64,000 nucleotides of DNA, taken from contig MOEB01000001.1 of the NCBI GenBank assembly GCA_001939945.1, forward strand, positions 203,595-267,594, written 5' to 3'. The DNA is from Aerophototrophica crusticola. Lineage in GTDB: Bacteria; Pseudomonadota; Alphaproteobacteria; Azospirillales; Azospirillaceae. The notes below the pieces were generated by a model. The model ran no database searches. It was not told the DNA's origin and was given only the letters and a program-made list of their open reading frames with translations. Below are positions 47,133-57,601 of this stretch, piece by piece. The position numbers and the translations under genes were made by a program. Positions within the stretch are counted from its first letter, which is position 1. Each line of letters begins with the position of its first letter.

Positions 47133-48965
47133 TCAGGCGGGGACCATGTCGAAGGCCACGGTGGTCCGGTGCTGGGGACCGTGGAACGGGATGGTGCCGT
47201 GCCAGACATAGCTGGGGAAGATCACCAGCCGCCCGGGCCGGGGTTGCACGGCGCGGACCCAGGGCAGGCGCAGGCGCGGCCCCATGTTGGGTTCCCCGAA
47301 CTTGATCCAGCCCTGCTTGGCCTTCTCGTCGGCCACGGCGTCTGGAACCTCCGCATAGTAGCAGGCGCTCAGCCAGCCGGCCGGGTGGACATGGTCGGTG
47401 TGGTATCCCTGGTCATGCAGGCGGGCCGACCAGGACCCGCTGATGCGGATGCCCCCTGTCTTGCGTCCCAGGAACGGATGGGCCTTGTCGTCGGGCAGGG
47501 TGGCGATCCAGCCGGTGATGGCCTGTTCAAGCGAGCGCTGCAGCACGCCGACGACAGGCGGCAGCCCCTGGCGGCCGAACAGCGTCTCCGCCGTCTGGGT
47601 GCCGTGGCGGAGGGTCTGGTCTATGGGTTCATGCTTGGTCGTGTGCAGGGTCTGAAGGGCCGCCAGCAGGTCACGGTTGAACGCCTCCATGTCGGCGAAG
47701 CCAGGCGGCGGCGGCAGGTCCAGCACCCCCACCAGCCGGTCGTAATCGTTGATATAGGCTTCCCCGGCATCTCCCTTCAGCCGCAAGGCCAGGGCTTGTT
47801 GGGCATAGGCGAGCTGGTCCGTCGGCGCCAGGGTGGCGAGGCGGCGGGCATAGGCCAGCGCCTTATCCGGGTCACCGGCAGCCAGCGCCGCCTCACCCGC
47901 GCCGCGGAGCAGGGCGGCTGAGTCGGAAGCGGCGGCCAACCCCCGTTCGAAATCGGCCAATGCCTCAGCGGGGCGGTCCTGGCGCAGCAGCACGTTGCCG
48001 CGGGTATGCCGCACGGCGGGCGAGTCCGGTGCCAGCACCAGCGCCCGGTCCACGTCCGCCAGGGCCTCCTCTGGCCGGCCGAAATGGGCCTCCGCCTCCG
48101 CCGCCATCTCCAGCACGTCGGCCCGGTCAGGGGCGGCCCGCTTGGCGGCGCGGTAGGACTCCAGCACCTCCCCATGCCGGCCCAACTGCCAGAGCAGCTT
48201 GTTCAGGTTGGCGTGGGTGTCCCGGTTGAACGGGTCCAGGGACAAGGCCCGGCGATAGGCCTCGATGGCCTCCTCATGCCGGTCCAGGCCGGACAGGGCG
48301 TTGCCCAGATTGTGCCAGACCTCGGGCAGGTCCGGCGCCGCGGACAAGGCCTGGCGATAGAAGGCCACCGCATCCGCCTGCCGCCCCTGGTGCTTCAGGG
48401 CAAGGCCCAGGTTGTTCAGCAGGCGGGGGGAGGGGGAGCCCAGGGACAGGGCCTTGCGGTAAGTCGCCTCCGCCTCGGCGAAGCGCTCCAGCCGGACCAG
48501 CAGCACGCCCAGGTTGGTCAGCGCCGCCCCATAGTCCGGCTTCAGCCGCAGGGCTGTGCGCAGGGCGGCCTCCGCGTCGGCTGGGCGGCCCAGGGTCTCC
48601 AAGGCTTTGGATCGGTTGAAATGGGCCTCGGCATAACCGGGGTTCTGGGACACCGCCTGGTCATAGCTGGCCAGGGCATCCGCCGGGCGGCCCACATCCA
48701 GCAGCAGATTGCCCAGATTGTTGTGCACATGGGGCTGGCTGGGTTGGGCCGCCAGGGAGCGGCGCATCAGCTCCACCGCTTCCGCCGGCCGCCCGGCGGC
48801 CTTGGCCGCCAACCCCAGAAGCTGTAGGGCGTCGGGGTTGCGGGGGTCCACGGCCAGGACGCGCCGGTACAGGGACTCGGCCTCCGCCGACCGCCCGGCC
48901 TTCTGGGCCGCCAACCCGGCCTGGAGCCAGGCGAGCAACTGGGGCGAGGGCGGGGCGGGGCGCAT
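47133..48965 (-). CDS. TPR protein with C-terminal 2OG-Fe(II) oxygenase domain
   Basis: A 610-residue protein. Residues about 10-410 form ten or more tetratricopeptide repeats (for example AEAESLYRRVLAVDPRNPDALQLLG). The C-terminal 200 residues form a 2OG-Fe(II) oxygenase with HTDHVHPAGWLSACYY (HxD), WHGTIPF (distal His) and RTTVAFD (2OG Arg). This fusion is typically found beside TonB-dependent receptors, as here on the opposite strand. Role unknown; probably protein or peptide hydroxylation. No signal peptide seen. Confidence 0.9.
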   Translation of the reverse strand: MRPAPPSPQLLAWLQAGLAAQKAGRSAEAESLYRRVLAVDPRNPDALQLLGLAAKAAGRPAEAVELMRRSLAAQPSQPHVHNNLGNLLLDVGRPADALASYDQAVSQNPGYAEAHFNRSKALETLGRPADAEAALRTALRLKPDYGAALTNLGVLLVRLERFAEAEATYRKALSLGSPSPRLLNNLGLALKHQGRQADAVAFYRQALSAAPDLPEVWHNLGNALSGLDRHEEAIEAYRRALSLDPFNRDTHANLNKLLWQLGRHGEVLESYRAAKRAAPDRADVLEMAAEAEAHFGRPEEALADVDRALVLAPDSPAVRHTRGNVLLRQDRPAEALADFERGLAAASDSAALLRGAGEAALAAGDPDKALAYARRLATLAPTDQLAYAQQALALRLKGDAGEAYINDYDRLVGVLDLPPPPGFADMEAFNRDLLAALQTLHTTKHEPIDQTLRHGTQTAETLFGRQGLPPVVGVLQRSLEQAITGWIATLPDDKAHPFLGRKTGGIRISGSWSARLHDQGYHTDHVHPAGWLSACYYAEVPDAVADEKAKQGWIKFGEPNMGPRLRLPWVRAVQPRPGRLVIFPSYVWHGTIPFHGPQHRTTVAFDMVPA

Positions 48966-48979
48966 CGGCGTGGTCCCGA

Positions 48980-49900
48980 TCAGCCCAGGCCCGCCTTGCG
49001 GCGGACGTCATACTCGTGCGTCTTGGCCCATTTCTCAATGAAGCCGGTCAGTTCCGCGTCCGGCCGGTCCGGCAGGACGACCACCAGCTTCACATACTGG
49101 TCGCCGTTCACCTTGCGCTCCGGGTTGGGTACGCCCTTGCCCTTCAGGCGCAGCACCGTGCCGGTGTTGGCGCCCTTCGGCACCTTCACCGCCACTTGGC
49201 CGTCCAGGGTCGGCACCTTGATGGTGGCGCCCAGCACCGCCTCCGCCAGGGTCACCGGCACGTCCAGGTGGATGTCGTCGTCACGGCGGGTGAAGTGGGG
49301 GTGGGGGTCCACATGGACCTCCACGATGGCGTCACCGGCCCCGGCGCCGCCCAGGCCGGCAAGGCCCTGGCCCTTCAGCCGCAGCTTGCTCTGGTCCCTT
49401 GTGCCCGGGGGAATCACCACGTCGATGCTCTTGCCCGTGGACAGGGACAGGCGGCGCTTGGTGCCCAGGCAGGCGTCGGCAAAGGGCACCGTGACCGAAT
49501 AGGCCACGTCCGCCCCCTTGGCCTTCACCCCGGCGGAATGGGCGCCATAGCGGCGGCGGCCGGCGCCGAAGATGTCGGAAAAGGGATCGTCACCGAAGTT
49601 GAACGGATCATCCGCCCCGCCGGCCCGGCCGGCACCCGCCCCGGCATAGGCCCGGCGGAAGCTGCGGTCCGGCCGCTCCGCCCCGGACGCGTCGATCTCC
49701 CCCTTGTCGAAGCGGGCACGCTTCTCCGGGTCCGACAGCAGGCTGTAGGCGGCGTTGACTTCCTTGAACTTCAGCTCGATGTCGGCCCGGCCGGGGTTCA
49801 GGTCCGGGTGGTACTGCTTGGCCAGGCGCCGATATGCCGCCTTGATGTCATCGGCGGTCGCTGTCCGCCCGACACCCAGGACTAGGTATGGATCGCGCAT
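48980..49900 (-). CDS. DnaJ-type co-chaperone (CbpA-like)
   Basis: A 306-residue type-II J protein. J domain [33 protein letters not shown] with HPD at residues 31-33, a Gly/Ala-rich linker (about 85-125), then two C-terminal beta domains ([39 protein letters not shown]). No zinc finger. Stimulates Hsp70 ATPase. Start ATG 49900; a GTG six bases upstream is less likely. In alphaproteobacteria it commonly neighbours pdxH and fabI. Confidence 0.95.
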   Translation of the reverse strand: MRDPYLVLGVGRTATADDIKAAYRRLAKQYHPDLNPGRADIELKFKEVNAAYSLLSDPEKRARFDKGEIDASGAERPDRSFRRAYAGAGAGRAGGADDPFNFGDDPFSDIFGAGRRRYGAHSAGVKAKGADVAYSVTVPFADACLGTKRRLSLSTGKSIDVVIPPGTRDQSKLRLKGQGLAGLGGAGAGDAIVEVHVDPHPHFTRRDDDIHLDVPVTLAEAVLGATIKVPTLDGQVAVKVPKGANTGTVLRLKGKGVPNPERKVNGDQYVKLVVVLPDRPDAELTGFIEKWAKTHEYDVRRKAGLG

Positions 49901-50010
49901 GGTCACCGCAAATTCTGGAGAATCACTGCCCGCATCCTACGCCGCGACACGGTGGGGTCAAGCGGACCGGATGGTTTCCAATCCTTACCTTGGCAGCGCC
50001 CCCGAAAAGA

Positions 50011-50044
50011 CAACCCCCGGCGGCATCGCTGCCGCCGGGGGTCT
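50011..50044 (-). terminator. Terminator for the glycine-zipper lipoprotein gene
   Basis: Long stem ACCCCCGGCGGCA (50013-50025) with TGCCGCCGGGGGT (50030-50042), loop TCGC; on the minus strand it is followed by TGTCTTTTC. Confidence 0.75.
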
Positions 50045-50122
50045 GCCATTCCGTGCCCGATCGCGACATGGGGTTCCTGTCGACAGGAACCCCGGTCACG
50101 GCCAACGGCGACTGCTATGGGA

Positions 50123-50596
50123 TCAGCCGACGATCTTCCAGCTGCCGTCAGGCTGCTGGCAGGCGGTGCCATAGGCCTGTTCGCTGCGGCCACCGACGAT
50201 GATGGTCTGCTGGAACTCGCGGCAGTAGCTGCCATAGTTGGTGGGGCCCTCGCGCGTCGGGGTCACGACCACGCGGTTGCCGTTGTTGGGGTTGTCCCAG
50301 ACGATGGGCTGGCCCACGGGGGTGCTGGGCTGCCAAGCCACGCGGGTGTTGCGCTCCAGCGCCTGCTGGTCGGCGCGGTCAAGCGACGACCCCACCTCCG
50401 ACCCGATCAGCGCGCCGAGCAGCACGCCGGCACCCGTCGCCCACAGCCGGCCCTCGCCGCCGCCGATCTGCGACCCGGCGAGGCCGCCAGCCAAGCCGCC
50501 CAGCAGGGCGCCGCCGGTCTGCTTCTGCCCGCCATAGGTCTGGCACCCGGTCAGCAGGGCGGCCACCGCGGCGACGGCAACGAACTTGCGGATCAT
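50123..50596 (-). CDS. Glycine-zipper lipoprotein (17-kDa surface-antigen-like)
   Basis: A 157-residue lipoprotein: [19 protein letters not shown] with lipobox LLTGC, then a glycine-zipper double helix ([20 protein letters not shown] and [23 protein letters not shown]) and a small C-terminal beta domain with [12 protein letters not shown] and [13 protein letters not shown], two Cys. Outer-membrane integrity protein of the SlyB/17-kDa antigen type. Start ATG 50596. Confidence 0.88.
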   Translation of the reverse strand: MIRKFVAVAAVAALLTGCQTYGGQKQTGGALLGGLAGGLAGSQIGGGEGRLWATGAGVLLGALIGSEVGSSLDRADQQALERNTRVAWQPSTPVGQPIVWDNPNNGNRVVVTPTREGPTNYGSYCREFQQTIIVGGRSEQAYGTACQQPDGSWKIVG

Positions 50597-50734
50597 CTCA
50601 ACAGCCTCTCTCAAGAGCCACCCCGCCGGCCCCGGCGCCCCTGCCGCCACCCCGGCGGCGGATGCAGCCATGCTGCGGCGGGCATGGACATCAACCTTGT
50701 GTCGCTTATCCTCGGCGGCAAATCAGGCACAACT

Positions 50735-51343
50735 ATGACGAAGAGCATGGCCATGGACATTGCTGCCGCCACCGACCCATTTGAGCTTTTCCAGGCCTGG
50801 TTCAAGGAGGCCGAGGGGACGGAGGTCAACGACCCCAACGCCTTCGCCCTGGCCACCGTCAGCCCGGAGGGGCGTCCCAGCGTGCGGGTGCTGCTGCTGA
50901 AGGGGCTGGATGACCGGGGCTTCGTCTTCTACACCAACACCCAGAGCCGCAAGGGCCAGCACCTGGACGCCACCGGCGTGGCCGCCATGAACTTCCACTG
51001 GAAGGGCCTGCGCCGCCAGGTGCGGGTGGAGGGCCCGGTGGAGCGGGTGACGGACGCGGAGGCGGATGCCTATTTCGCCTCCCGCCCCCGTGGCAGCCAG
51101 ATCGGCGCCTGGGCCTCGCAACAGTCCCGCCCGCTGGACAGCCGCGCGACCCTGGAGCAGCGCATCGCCGCCCTGACGGCGGAGCATGAGGGCAAGGACG
51201 TGCCCCGCCCGACCCACTGGGCCGGCTACCGGCTGGTGCCGGACTACCTGGAGTTCTGGCAGGACCGGGAATTCCGGCTGCACGACCGCATCACCTTCAC
51301 CCGCGATGGCGCCGGCTGGGCCACGGCCCGGCTGTACCCCTGA
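50735..51343 (+). CDS. pdxH: Pyridoxamine 5'-phosphate oxidase
   Basis: A 202-residue FMN oxidase producing pyridoxal phosphate. Motifs: [65 protein letters not shown], and the C-terminal [13 protein letters not shown] with ARLYP. Start ATG 50735 chosen; ATG 50747 and 50753 are in frame. The cation-efflux gene starts 2 bases after its stop. Confidence 0.96.
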   Translation: MTKSMAMDIAAATDPFELFQAWFKEAEGTEVNDPNAFALATVSPEGRPSVRVLLLKGLDDRGFVFYTNTQSRKGQHLDATGVAAMNFHWKGLRRQVRVEGPVERVTDAEADAYFASRPRGSQIGAWASQQSRPLDSRATLEQRIAALTAEHEGKDVPRPTHWAGYRLVPDYLEFWQDREFRLHDRITFTRDGAGWATARLYP

Positions 51344-51345
51344 GG

Positions 51346-52275
51346 ATGGCGGAAGGCATGTCCACCTTGGACCCGGTGACGGCCAACCGCTGGCGGCGGC
51401 GCGCCACCTATGCCAGCGTGGCCGTGGCGCTGACGCTGATCGCGGCCAAGCTGGGCAGCTACCTGCACACCGGGTCGGTGGCCATCCTTTCCTCGCTGAT
51501 CGACAGTTCGGTGGACCTGCTGGCCTCGCTGGTCACCCTCTGGGGCGTGGCCCAGGCCCTGCAGCCACCGGACAGCAGCCACCGCTTCGGCCATGGCAAG
51601 GCGGAACCCCTGGCGGGCCTGGCCCAGGCGGCTTTCGTCACCGGCTCCGGCGTCTTCCTGGGGTATGAGGCCATCGGCAGGCTGGCGGACCCAAGGCCGG
51701 TGGAGCAGGCGGAGGCCGGCATCGCCGTGATGATCCTGGCCATCGCCCTGACCGGTGCGCTGGTGCTGTTCCAGCGCTGGGTGATCCGGCACACCGGTTC
51801 CATGGCCATCGACGCGGACAGCCTGCACTACAGCGGCGACGTGTTCATGAACCTGGCGGTGATCGCGGCCCTGGCCGTCACCGCCGCGACCGGCCAAGCC
51901 TTCTGGGACCCGGTCTTCGCCCTGGGCATCGCCCTGTTCCTGGTGTGGGGGGCCAGCCGGATCGCCATGCGCTCCCTCGGCGTGCTGATGGACCGGGAAC
52001 TGCCGGATTCGGAACGCAAGCGGGTGCGGGAGGTGGTCCTGTCCCATCCGGAAGCCCGCGGCCTGCATGACCTGCGCACCCGCTCCACCGGCACGGGGGA
52101 GCATATCGAGTTCCACCTGGAACTGGACCCCGACCTGACCCTGGCCCGCGCCCACGACATCACCGACGACATCGAACAGCACCTCCGCGCTGCCTTCCCC
52201 ACGGCGGAGTTCACCATCCACCAGGAACCGGCGGGGCTGGAGGATGAGCGGCTGGATCACCGGCTGAGACGGTGA
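51346..52275 (+). CDS. Cation diffusion facilitator (FieF/YiiP-like)
   Basis: A 309-residue efflux transporter of divalent metal (zinc/iron) with six membrane segments and a cytoplasmic C-terminal domain. Metal site A: SLIDSSVDLL (two Asp) and ADSLHYSGDVFMN (His and Asp) as in YiiP. HRFGHGKAEPLAGL is the TM2-3 loop. Start ATG 51346, adjacent to pdxH. It would export excess Zn2+/Fe2+ with proton antiport. Confidence 0.93.
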   Translation: MAEGMSTLDPVTANRWRRRATYASVAVALTLIAAKLGSYLHTGSVAILSSLIDSSVDLLASLVTLWGVAQALQPPDSSHRFGHGKAEPLAGLAQAAFVTGSGVFLGYEAIGRLADPRPVEQAEAGIAVMILAIALTGALVLFQRWVIRHTGSMAIDADSLHYSGDVFMNLAVIAALAVTAATGQAFWDPVFALGIALFLVWGASRIAMRSLGVLMDRELPDSERKRVREVVLSHPEARGLHDLRTRSTGTGEHIEFHLELDPDLTLARAHDITDDIEQHLRAAFPTAEFTIHQEPAGLEDERLDHRLRR

Positions 52276-52562
52276 TTCCGCCAAGCCACATGGCGGCGTG
52301 CTGATCTCCCCGTTCTGGATCAAAGGCCGGGGGCGGGGCGTTGCCCCAGGGTGGTCCTGTGGCCTAGGCGCTTCCACCCCGTGGAAAACCCCCGCAAGTG
52401 CGGGGCAGGGGTCATGGATTCGCGGTGCCCCCTGTGCGCCCCGTCACACAAGGGCGTAGCGGAAACGCCTAAATTCTGGAACGTTTCCAGTCGGTGTGGG
52501 CCCCCGTGGCCGACGCCTGGATCTCAGACGGCACGGCGATCCCGCCGGGCCAAGGGGCGGAA

Positions 52563-53408
<846 letters not shown>

Positions 53409-53544
53409 TCCGCCGTCGATCACGGGATGGACGGGGCGGATAGTGCGCCCCGCCCATCCCTGACACCAGCTTGTCACCGGAACCGTGGGCGGTGCGTGGG
53501 GTTGAGAGGGGAATCCCCCGAAGACCCCAGTGGGAGCCATCCCC

Positions 53545-54648
53545 ATGCGCCGCCTTCCCCGTGCCACCACCCTGGCGCTCGCCCTCGCAGCCCTCGCCCC
53601 CGCGGCCTGGGCGCAGGCCACCCCCGAAAGCCCGCCGGTCCCGGCCCAGGGCTCCCCGGACAGCGGGACCGGCCTGACCGCGCCGCAACGCCGCAACAAC
53701 ATCATCATCCTGCCTGCCCCGCCGGCGGAGGCGGAGACGCTCCGGGCGCCGCAACGCCGGAACGAGGTGATCCTGCTGCCCCGCGCCCCGACGGAAGCCG
53801 ACCAGCCGGGCACCCTGGCCGGCGGCCTGCCGGAGGGCAGCCCCGCGGCCTCGCTGCTCCAGGGCCGCGCCGCCCTGGCGGAGGCGCGGGAAGTCTTCGA
53901 CACCATGGCCCGCACACCAGGCGGTGACCCGGCAGAGGTGAGCCGGCTGACCACCGAGGTATTGGACAAGCTCACCGCCACGCTGGAAGGCGGGACGGAC
54001 ACCAGCCAGTCGCCCCAGGTGCGGCAGAGCTGGGACCAGACCCTGCAGGCCCTGCGCTCGGCCAAGTCGGCGGTGGCCGAGGCGGCAGGCGACACGGGCG
54101 ACGTGCTGGAGCAGCGCCGCGCCGCTGCCTGGACCCTGGCGGAGGCGGAACGGCAGTTGGATGCCTATGTCGCCGATGTCCACCATGCCGCCTTAACGCC
54201 CGAGACCCGGACCGGCGACGCCGCGGACAAGACCGGCCCGGCCCTGGGCATGACCGACCCGGGCCAGATCACCGACCCGAGCACCCCGGCACCCCAGTCA
54301 GGGACGGAGACCGCCGCCCTGCCACCGCAGGATGATGCGCAGTCCGCCGTGGGTGCCCTGGCCGCCGGGGACGCGGCCTTGGGCTCCGTCCTGGGCAAGG
54401 CGGTGGTGGATTCCGCCGGGTCCGCCCTGGGCACCGTGGCCGACCTGTTGATCGACCCGCGGGGCGGCGGCGTCTCCCACGCCGTGGTCGCGCTGGGTGG
54501 CGGGCGGCAGGTGCTGGTGCCGTGGGAGGCGATCCGGCCGGTGGATGGCGGGGCGCTGGCCGTGCCCTTCACGGCCGCCGACATGGCCCAGGCGCCGACC
54601 TTTGAGATGAACGGCCCCACGGTGGGCCAGGCGCGGCCGGGGCAGTAG
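53545..54648 (+). CDS. Exported PRC-barrel domain protein with internal repeat
   Basis: A 367-residue protein with signal peptide RRLPRATTLALALAALAPAAWAQ. A duplicated 22-residue unit APQRRN..I.LP.AP.EA begins at residues 46 and 68. A helical middle follows, and a C-terminal PRC-barrel (LGKAVVDSAGSALGTVADLLIDPRGGGVSHAVV, GRQVLVPWEAIR). Start ATG 53545 with GGGAG upstream. It precedes a second PRC-barrel gene by 5 bases; the pair may act together on a periplasmic or envelope partner. Role unknown. Confidence 0.85.
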   Translation: MRRLPRATTLALALAALAPAAWAQATPESPPVPAQGSPDSGTGLTAPQRRNNIIILPAPPAEAETLRAPQRRNEVILLPRAPTEADQPGTLAGGLPEGSPAASLLQGRAALAEAREVFDTMARTPGGDPAEVSRLTTEVLDKLTATLEGGTDTSQSPQVRQSWDQTLQALRSAKSAVAEAAGDTGDVLEQRRAAAWTLAEAERQLDAYVADVHHAALTPETRTGDAADKTGPALGMTDPGQITDPSTPAPQSGTETAALPPQDDAQSAVGALAAGDAALGSVLGKAVVDSAGSALGTVADLLIDPRGGGVSHAVVALGGGRQVLVPWEAIRPVDGGALAVPFTAADMAQAPTFEMNGPTVGQARPGQ

Positions 54649-54653
54649 CGGCG

Positions 54654-55067
54654 ATGATCCGCCGGCCGGACCTGATGCTGGCGGGCGCCCTGGTCCTGGC
54701 GCCCACCCTGGTGGCGGCCACGGGCCCGGACGCCCTGTCCGGGCCCGACCAGGCGCCCATGGCCGACGCGGCCCTGCCGGAGAACCTGGTGGGCAAACCG
54801 GTCTATACGGCGGAAGGGCAGCCGGTGGGGCAGGTGGCCGACGTGCTGGTGGACCGGCGGACCGGCGCCGTGCGGGCCTTGGTGCTGGCAACCGAGGGGT
54901 TCCAGGGCGCAGGCGCCCGGCCGGTGCTGCTGCACCGGGGCGAGGTGCGGCTGGACGCTGAAGGGGACGGGCTGCGCACCCGGCTGGATGCCGACGGCGT
55001 GGCCGCCCTGCCGCCCTTCGACCCGGCGCGGCTTGAAGACGGGTTGGTGGCGCTGGGGGAGCGCTGA
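54654..55067 (+). CDS. Exported PRC-barrel domain protein
   Basis: A 137-residue protein: signal peptide IRRPDLMLAGALVLAPTLVAATG, then a single PRC-barrel (LVGKPVYTAEGQPVGQVADVLVDRRTGAVRALVL, LDAEGDGLRTRLDADGV). It is the small companion of the upstream PRC-barrel gene, 5 bases away. Function unknown. Confidence 0.85.
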   Translation: MIRRPDLMLAGALVLAPTLVAATGPDALSGPDQAPMADAALPENLVGKPVYTAEGQPVGQVADVLVDRRTGAVRALVLATEGFQGAGARPVLLHRGEVRLDAEGDGLRTRLDADGVAALPPFDPARLEDGLVALGER

Positions 55068-55369
55068 CACGCCGGCCCTCCGGCACGGACGTTGGATCAG
55101 GCTGGGGGAAGGCGCCATGCGGTGCCGTTCCTTTCCATCACCCAAGGGCTGGGGAGGCCGGACCAGGACAGGCGCCCCTTCCAATGAACTTTCGAATTCG
55201 AAAGCCGCACAACTTCCCTCCCGGCCTTTCCCTTTCGGCAGGAGGGGACGCAGGGGCGGGTTCCAGCCCGATCCTTGACGGGAGCCATTCCGAACGCCCG
55301 TTGGGCTTGCGGAGACCCCGGCGGGCGGCGTAGGGCTGGGGCTCCACCGCCCGCCACGCCCACCTTCCC
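55068..55369. other. Intergenic region with perfect palindrome, no gene
   Basis: 302 bases without a gene. Contains the 16-base perfect palindrome CTTTCGAATTCGAAAG (55189-55204). The rest is GC-rich without a clear promoter. Confidence 0.5.
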
Positions 55370-56599
55370 ATGACAGCCCTGGTCCTGACCGTATTTGCCC
55401 TGGTCTATCTCGGCATGGCCCTGGGGCGCCTGCCGGGCTTGCAGGTGGACCGCACCGGCATCGCGCTGCTGGGCGCCATCGCCTTGCTGTTGGCGGGGGT
55501 GATGGATGACCGGGCCCTGGTGGCGGCGGTGGACTTCCCCACCCTGTTCATCCTGCTGGGCCTGATGGTCCTGTCCGCCCAGTTCGAGCTGGCGGGCTTC
55601 TATGGCTGGTGCGCCGACCGCGTGGCCCGGGCCCGGCGCAGCCCAGAGGCGCTGTTGGGGCTGGTGGTGCTGACCGGTGGGGCTTTGTCCGCCGTGCTGG
55701 CAAACGACGTGGTGGTCTTCGCCATGACGCCGCTGCTCTGTGCCGGGCTGGCGGCGCGGGGTCTGGACCCGCGGCCCTACCTGATCGCCCTCGCGGGCGC
55801 GGCCAATGCCGGTTCTGCCGCCACGCTGATCGGCAACCCGCAGAACATCCTGATCGGGCAGGTGGGGGGCCTGGGCTTCTGGCCCTTCCTGGCGGCCTGC
55901 GGGGTGCCGGCCCTGCTGGCGCTGGGGTGCGTGTACGTGACCGTCGCCCGCGTCTGGCGGGGGCGGCTGGTCTGCCCGGGTGGGGCGGGGGCGCCGGTGG
56001 CGGTGCCGGAGCTGGACCGCTGGCAGTTGGGCAAGGGGGCGCTGGGCACGCTCGCCCTGCTGGCCCTGTTCGCCACGCCGCTGCCCCACGAACAAGGCGT
56101 GTTGGCCGTGGCCGCCTGCATGCTGGTCAGCCGCAAGCTGGGCAGCCGGCGCATGCTGGGGCTGGTGGACTGGCACCTGTTGCTGCTGTTCGCGTCCCTG
56201 TTCGTCGTTACGCGCGCCTTGGCGGACACGGGATTGCCCGGTCAGGTGGTGGGCGACATGGCCGCGGCGGGCCTGCCGCTGGAAAGACTGGCTGTGCTGG
56301 CGCCCCTGTCCTTGTTGGCCAGCAACAGCATCGGCAACGTCCCCGCCGTCGCCCTGCTGATGCAGGTCTGGCCGGACCCTTCGGATGGCGCCCTCTACGC
56401 CTTGGCGGTGCTCAGCACCCTGGCGGGCAATTTGCTGCTGACCGGGAGCATGGCCAACCTGATCGTCGCGGAGCGCGCCGCGGCCGTCGGGGTGCGCCTG
56501 TCCTTCGCCGAGCATGCCCGCTGCGGCATCCCCATGACCCTGTCCAGCACGGTGCTGGCCAGCCTGTGGCTGGTCGGGATGGGGTATGTGGGTGTGTAG
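55370..56599 (+). CDS. ArsB/NhaD-superfamily anion or cation permease
   Basis: A 409-residue permease with about ten membrane segments, of the CitMHS/ArsB ion-transporter superfamily. Signature loops: LIALAGAANAGSAATLIGNPQNILIG and the second-half LLASNSIGNVPAVALLMQ, plus GNLLLTGSMANLIVAE. Substrate (arsenite, Na+, carboxylate) cannot be told. The stop TAG is supplied by the REP-like arm GTAGGTCGG. Confidence 0.9.
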   Translation: MTALVLTVFALVYLGMALGRLPGLQVDRTGIALLGAIALLLAGVMDDRALVAAVDFPTLFILLGLMVLSAQFELAGFYGWCADRVARARRSPEALLGLVVLTGGALSAVLANDVVVFAMTPLLCAGLAARGLDPRPYLIALAGAANAGSAATLIGNPQNILIGQVGGLGFWPFLAACGVPALLALGCVYVTVARVWRGRLVCPGGAGAPVAVPELDRWQLGKGALGTLALLALFATPLPHEQGVLAVAACMLVSRKLGSRRMLGLVDWHLLLLFASLFVVTRALADTGLPGQVVGDMAAAGLPLERLAVLAPLSLLASNSIGNVPAVALLMQVWPDPSDGALYALAVLSTLAGNLLLTGSMANLIVAERAAAVGVRLSFAEHARCGIPMTLSSTVLASLWLVGMGYVGV

Positions 56600-56677
56600 G
56601 TCGGATTAGGTGCGAAGCACCGTAATCCGACGACGCCGGGATGATGTCGGATTACGCTTCGCTAATCCGACCTACGG
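56596..56677. repeat. REP-like repeat pair carrying both stop codons of convergent genes
   Basis: GTAGGTCGGATTAGGTGCGAAGCACCGTAATCCGAC and GTCGGATTACGCTTCGCTAATCCGACCTACGG. TAG 56597-56599 ends the permease gene; on the minus strand TAG 56664-56662 ends the esterase gene, whose last codons (RRSD) read through the repeat arm. Confidence 0.9.
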
Positions 56678-57564
56678 TGGCATGCAGGCACCGACTTCAG
56701 GAACCCATCCGCATCGTCCAGCACGGGCGCCAGGAAGCGCAGGCGGTACTGCAAGGCGCCGACGATGCGGATGTGGCCGACGCCGTCATAGAGCTTCACC
56801 GTGGCCTGCCCCCCGGCGGCGTTCACCGCGGCGGCGAGGCGTTCGGCGTTGCGGGGCAGGACCGTGTCGTCGTCGGTGCCGTGCAGCAGCAGCAAGGGCG
56901 GGTCGCCGCCGCCGGCGAAGCTGATGGGCTGCGTCTCCGGCCCGGCGGGACCGGGGCCGAAAACCTGCTTCAACCGCTCGCTGGTCAGGGGCAGGAAGTC
57001 GTAGGGGCCGGCCAAGCCCACCGCCGCCGCGGGCTGGACACAGGCGTCGCCGCCCGCCCTGATGATCCAGGTGGGGTCCAGGGCCAGCATCAGGGCGATG
57101 TGGGCGCCCGCGGAATGGCCGGCCAGGAACACCGCCCGCGGCCGGGCGCCCCGGCGCTTCGCCACCTCCCGCTCCACCCAGACCGTGGCGGCGGCCGCGT
57201 CCTCGATGAAGCCGGGGAAGCGGACCTCCGGATAGACCCGGTAGTCCGGGATGGCCGTGACATAGCCGCGGGAGGCGAATGCCTGGCCGACGAACGGGTA
57301 GATGCCCTTGGACCCGCTGTCCCAGGACCCGCCATAGATGAACACCAGCAGCGGCGCGTCCGCCGGCGCCCCGTCGGGCACGTACAGGTCCAGGGTGCGG
57401 CGCGGCCCGTCGCCATAGGCCAGGTCGCGGCTGACCGCGTAGCCATCCCCCGGTACCGTGCCGTTCAGCAGGGCGTTGCAGCCCGCCAGCGCAATCGCCC
57501 CGGCCGCCAGGACCAGCAGGCGGAGGGGCGAGGGGCGACGGCGGCGGGTGGTCTCTGGCATCAT
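56662..57564 (-). CDS. Alpha/beta hydrolase (esterase/lipase-like lipoprotein)
   Basis: About 300 residues. N-terminus MMPETTRRRRPSPLRLLVLAAGAIALAGCN with a lipobox. Then an alpha/beta fold: LLVFIYGGSWDSGSKGIYPF (oxyanion GG motif), nucleophile elbow FLAGHSAGAHIALML, and HGTDDDTVLPRN plus GVGHIRIVG (Asp, His). The family is that of BD-FAE/HSL esterases. Last residues are encoded by the REP-like repeat. Confidence 0.9.
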   Translation of the reverse strand: MMPETTRRRRPSPLRLLVLAAGAIALAGCNALLNGTVPGDGYAVSRDLAYGDGPRRTLDLYVPDGAPADAPLLVFIYGGSWDSGSKGIYPFVGQAFASRGYVTAIPDYRVYPEVRFPGFIEDAAAATVWVEREVAKRRGARPRAVFLAGHSAGAHIALMLALDPTWIIRAGGDACVQPAAAVGLAGPYDFLPLTSERLKQVFGPGPAGPETQPISFAGGGDPPLLLLHGTDDDTVLPRNAERLAAAVNAAGGQATVKLYDGVGHIRIVGALQYRLRFLAPVLDDADGFLKSVPACHRRSD

Positions 57565-57601
57565 GGGCCGGAAGGTAGGGCGCGACCGGAAGGAGTAAAG
57601 C

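Noticed and set aside
55068-55369. Small gene before the permease
   Set aside because: No frame with a signal peptide, motif or ribosome-binding site was found.
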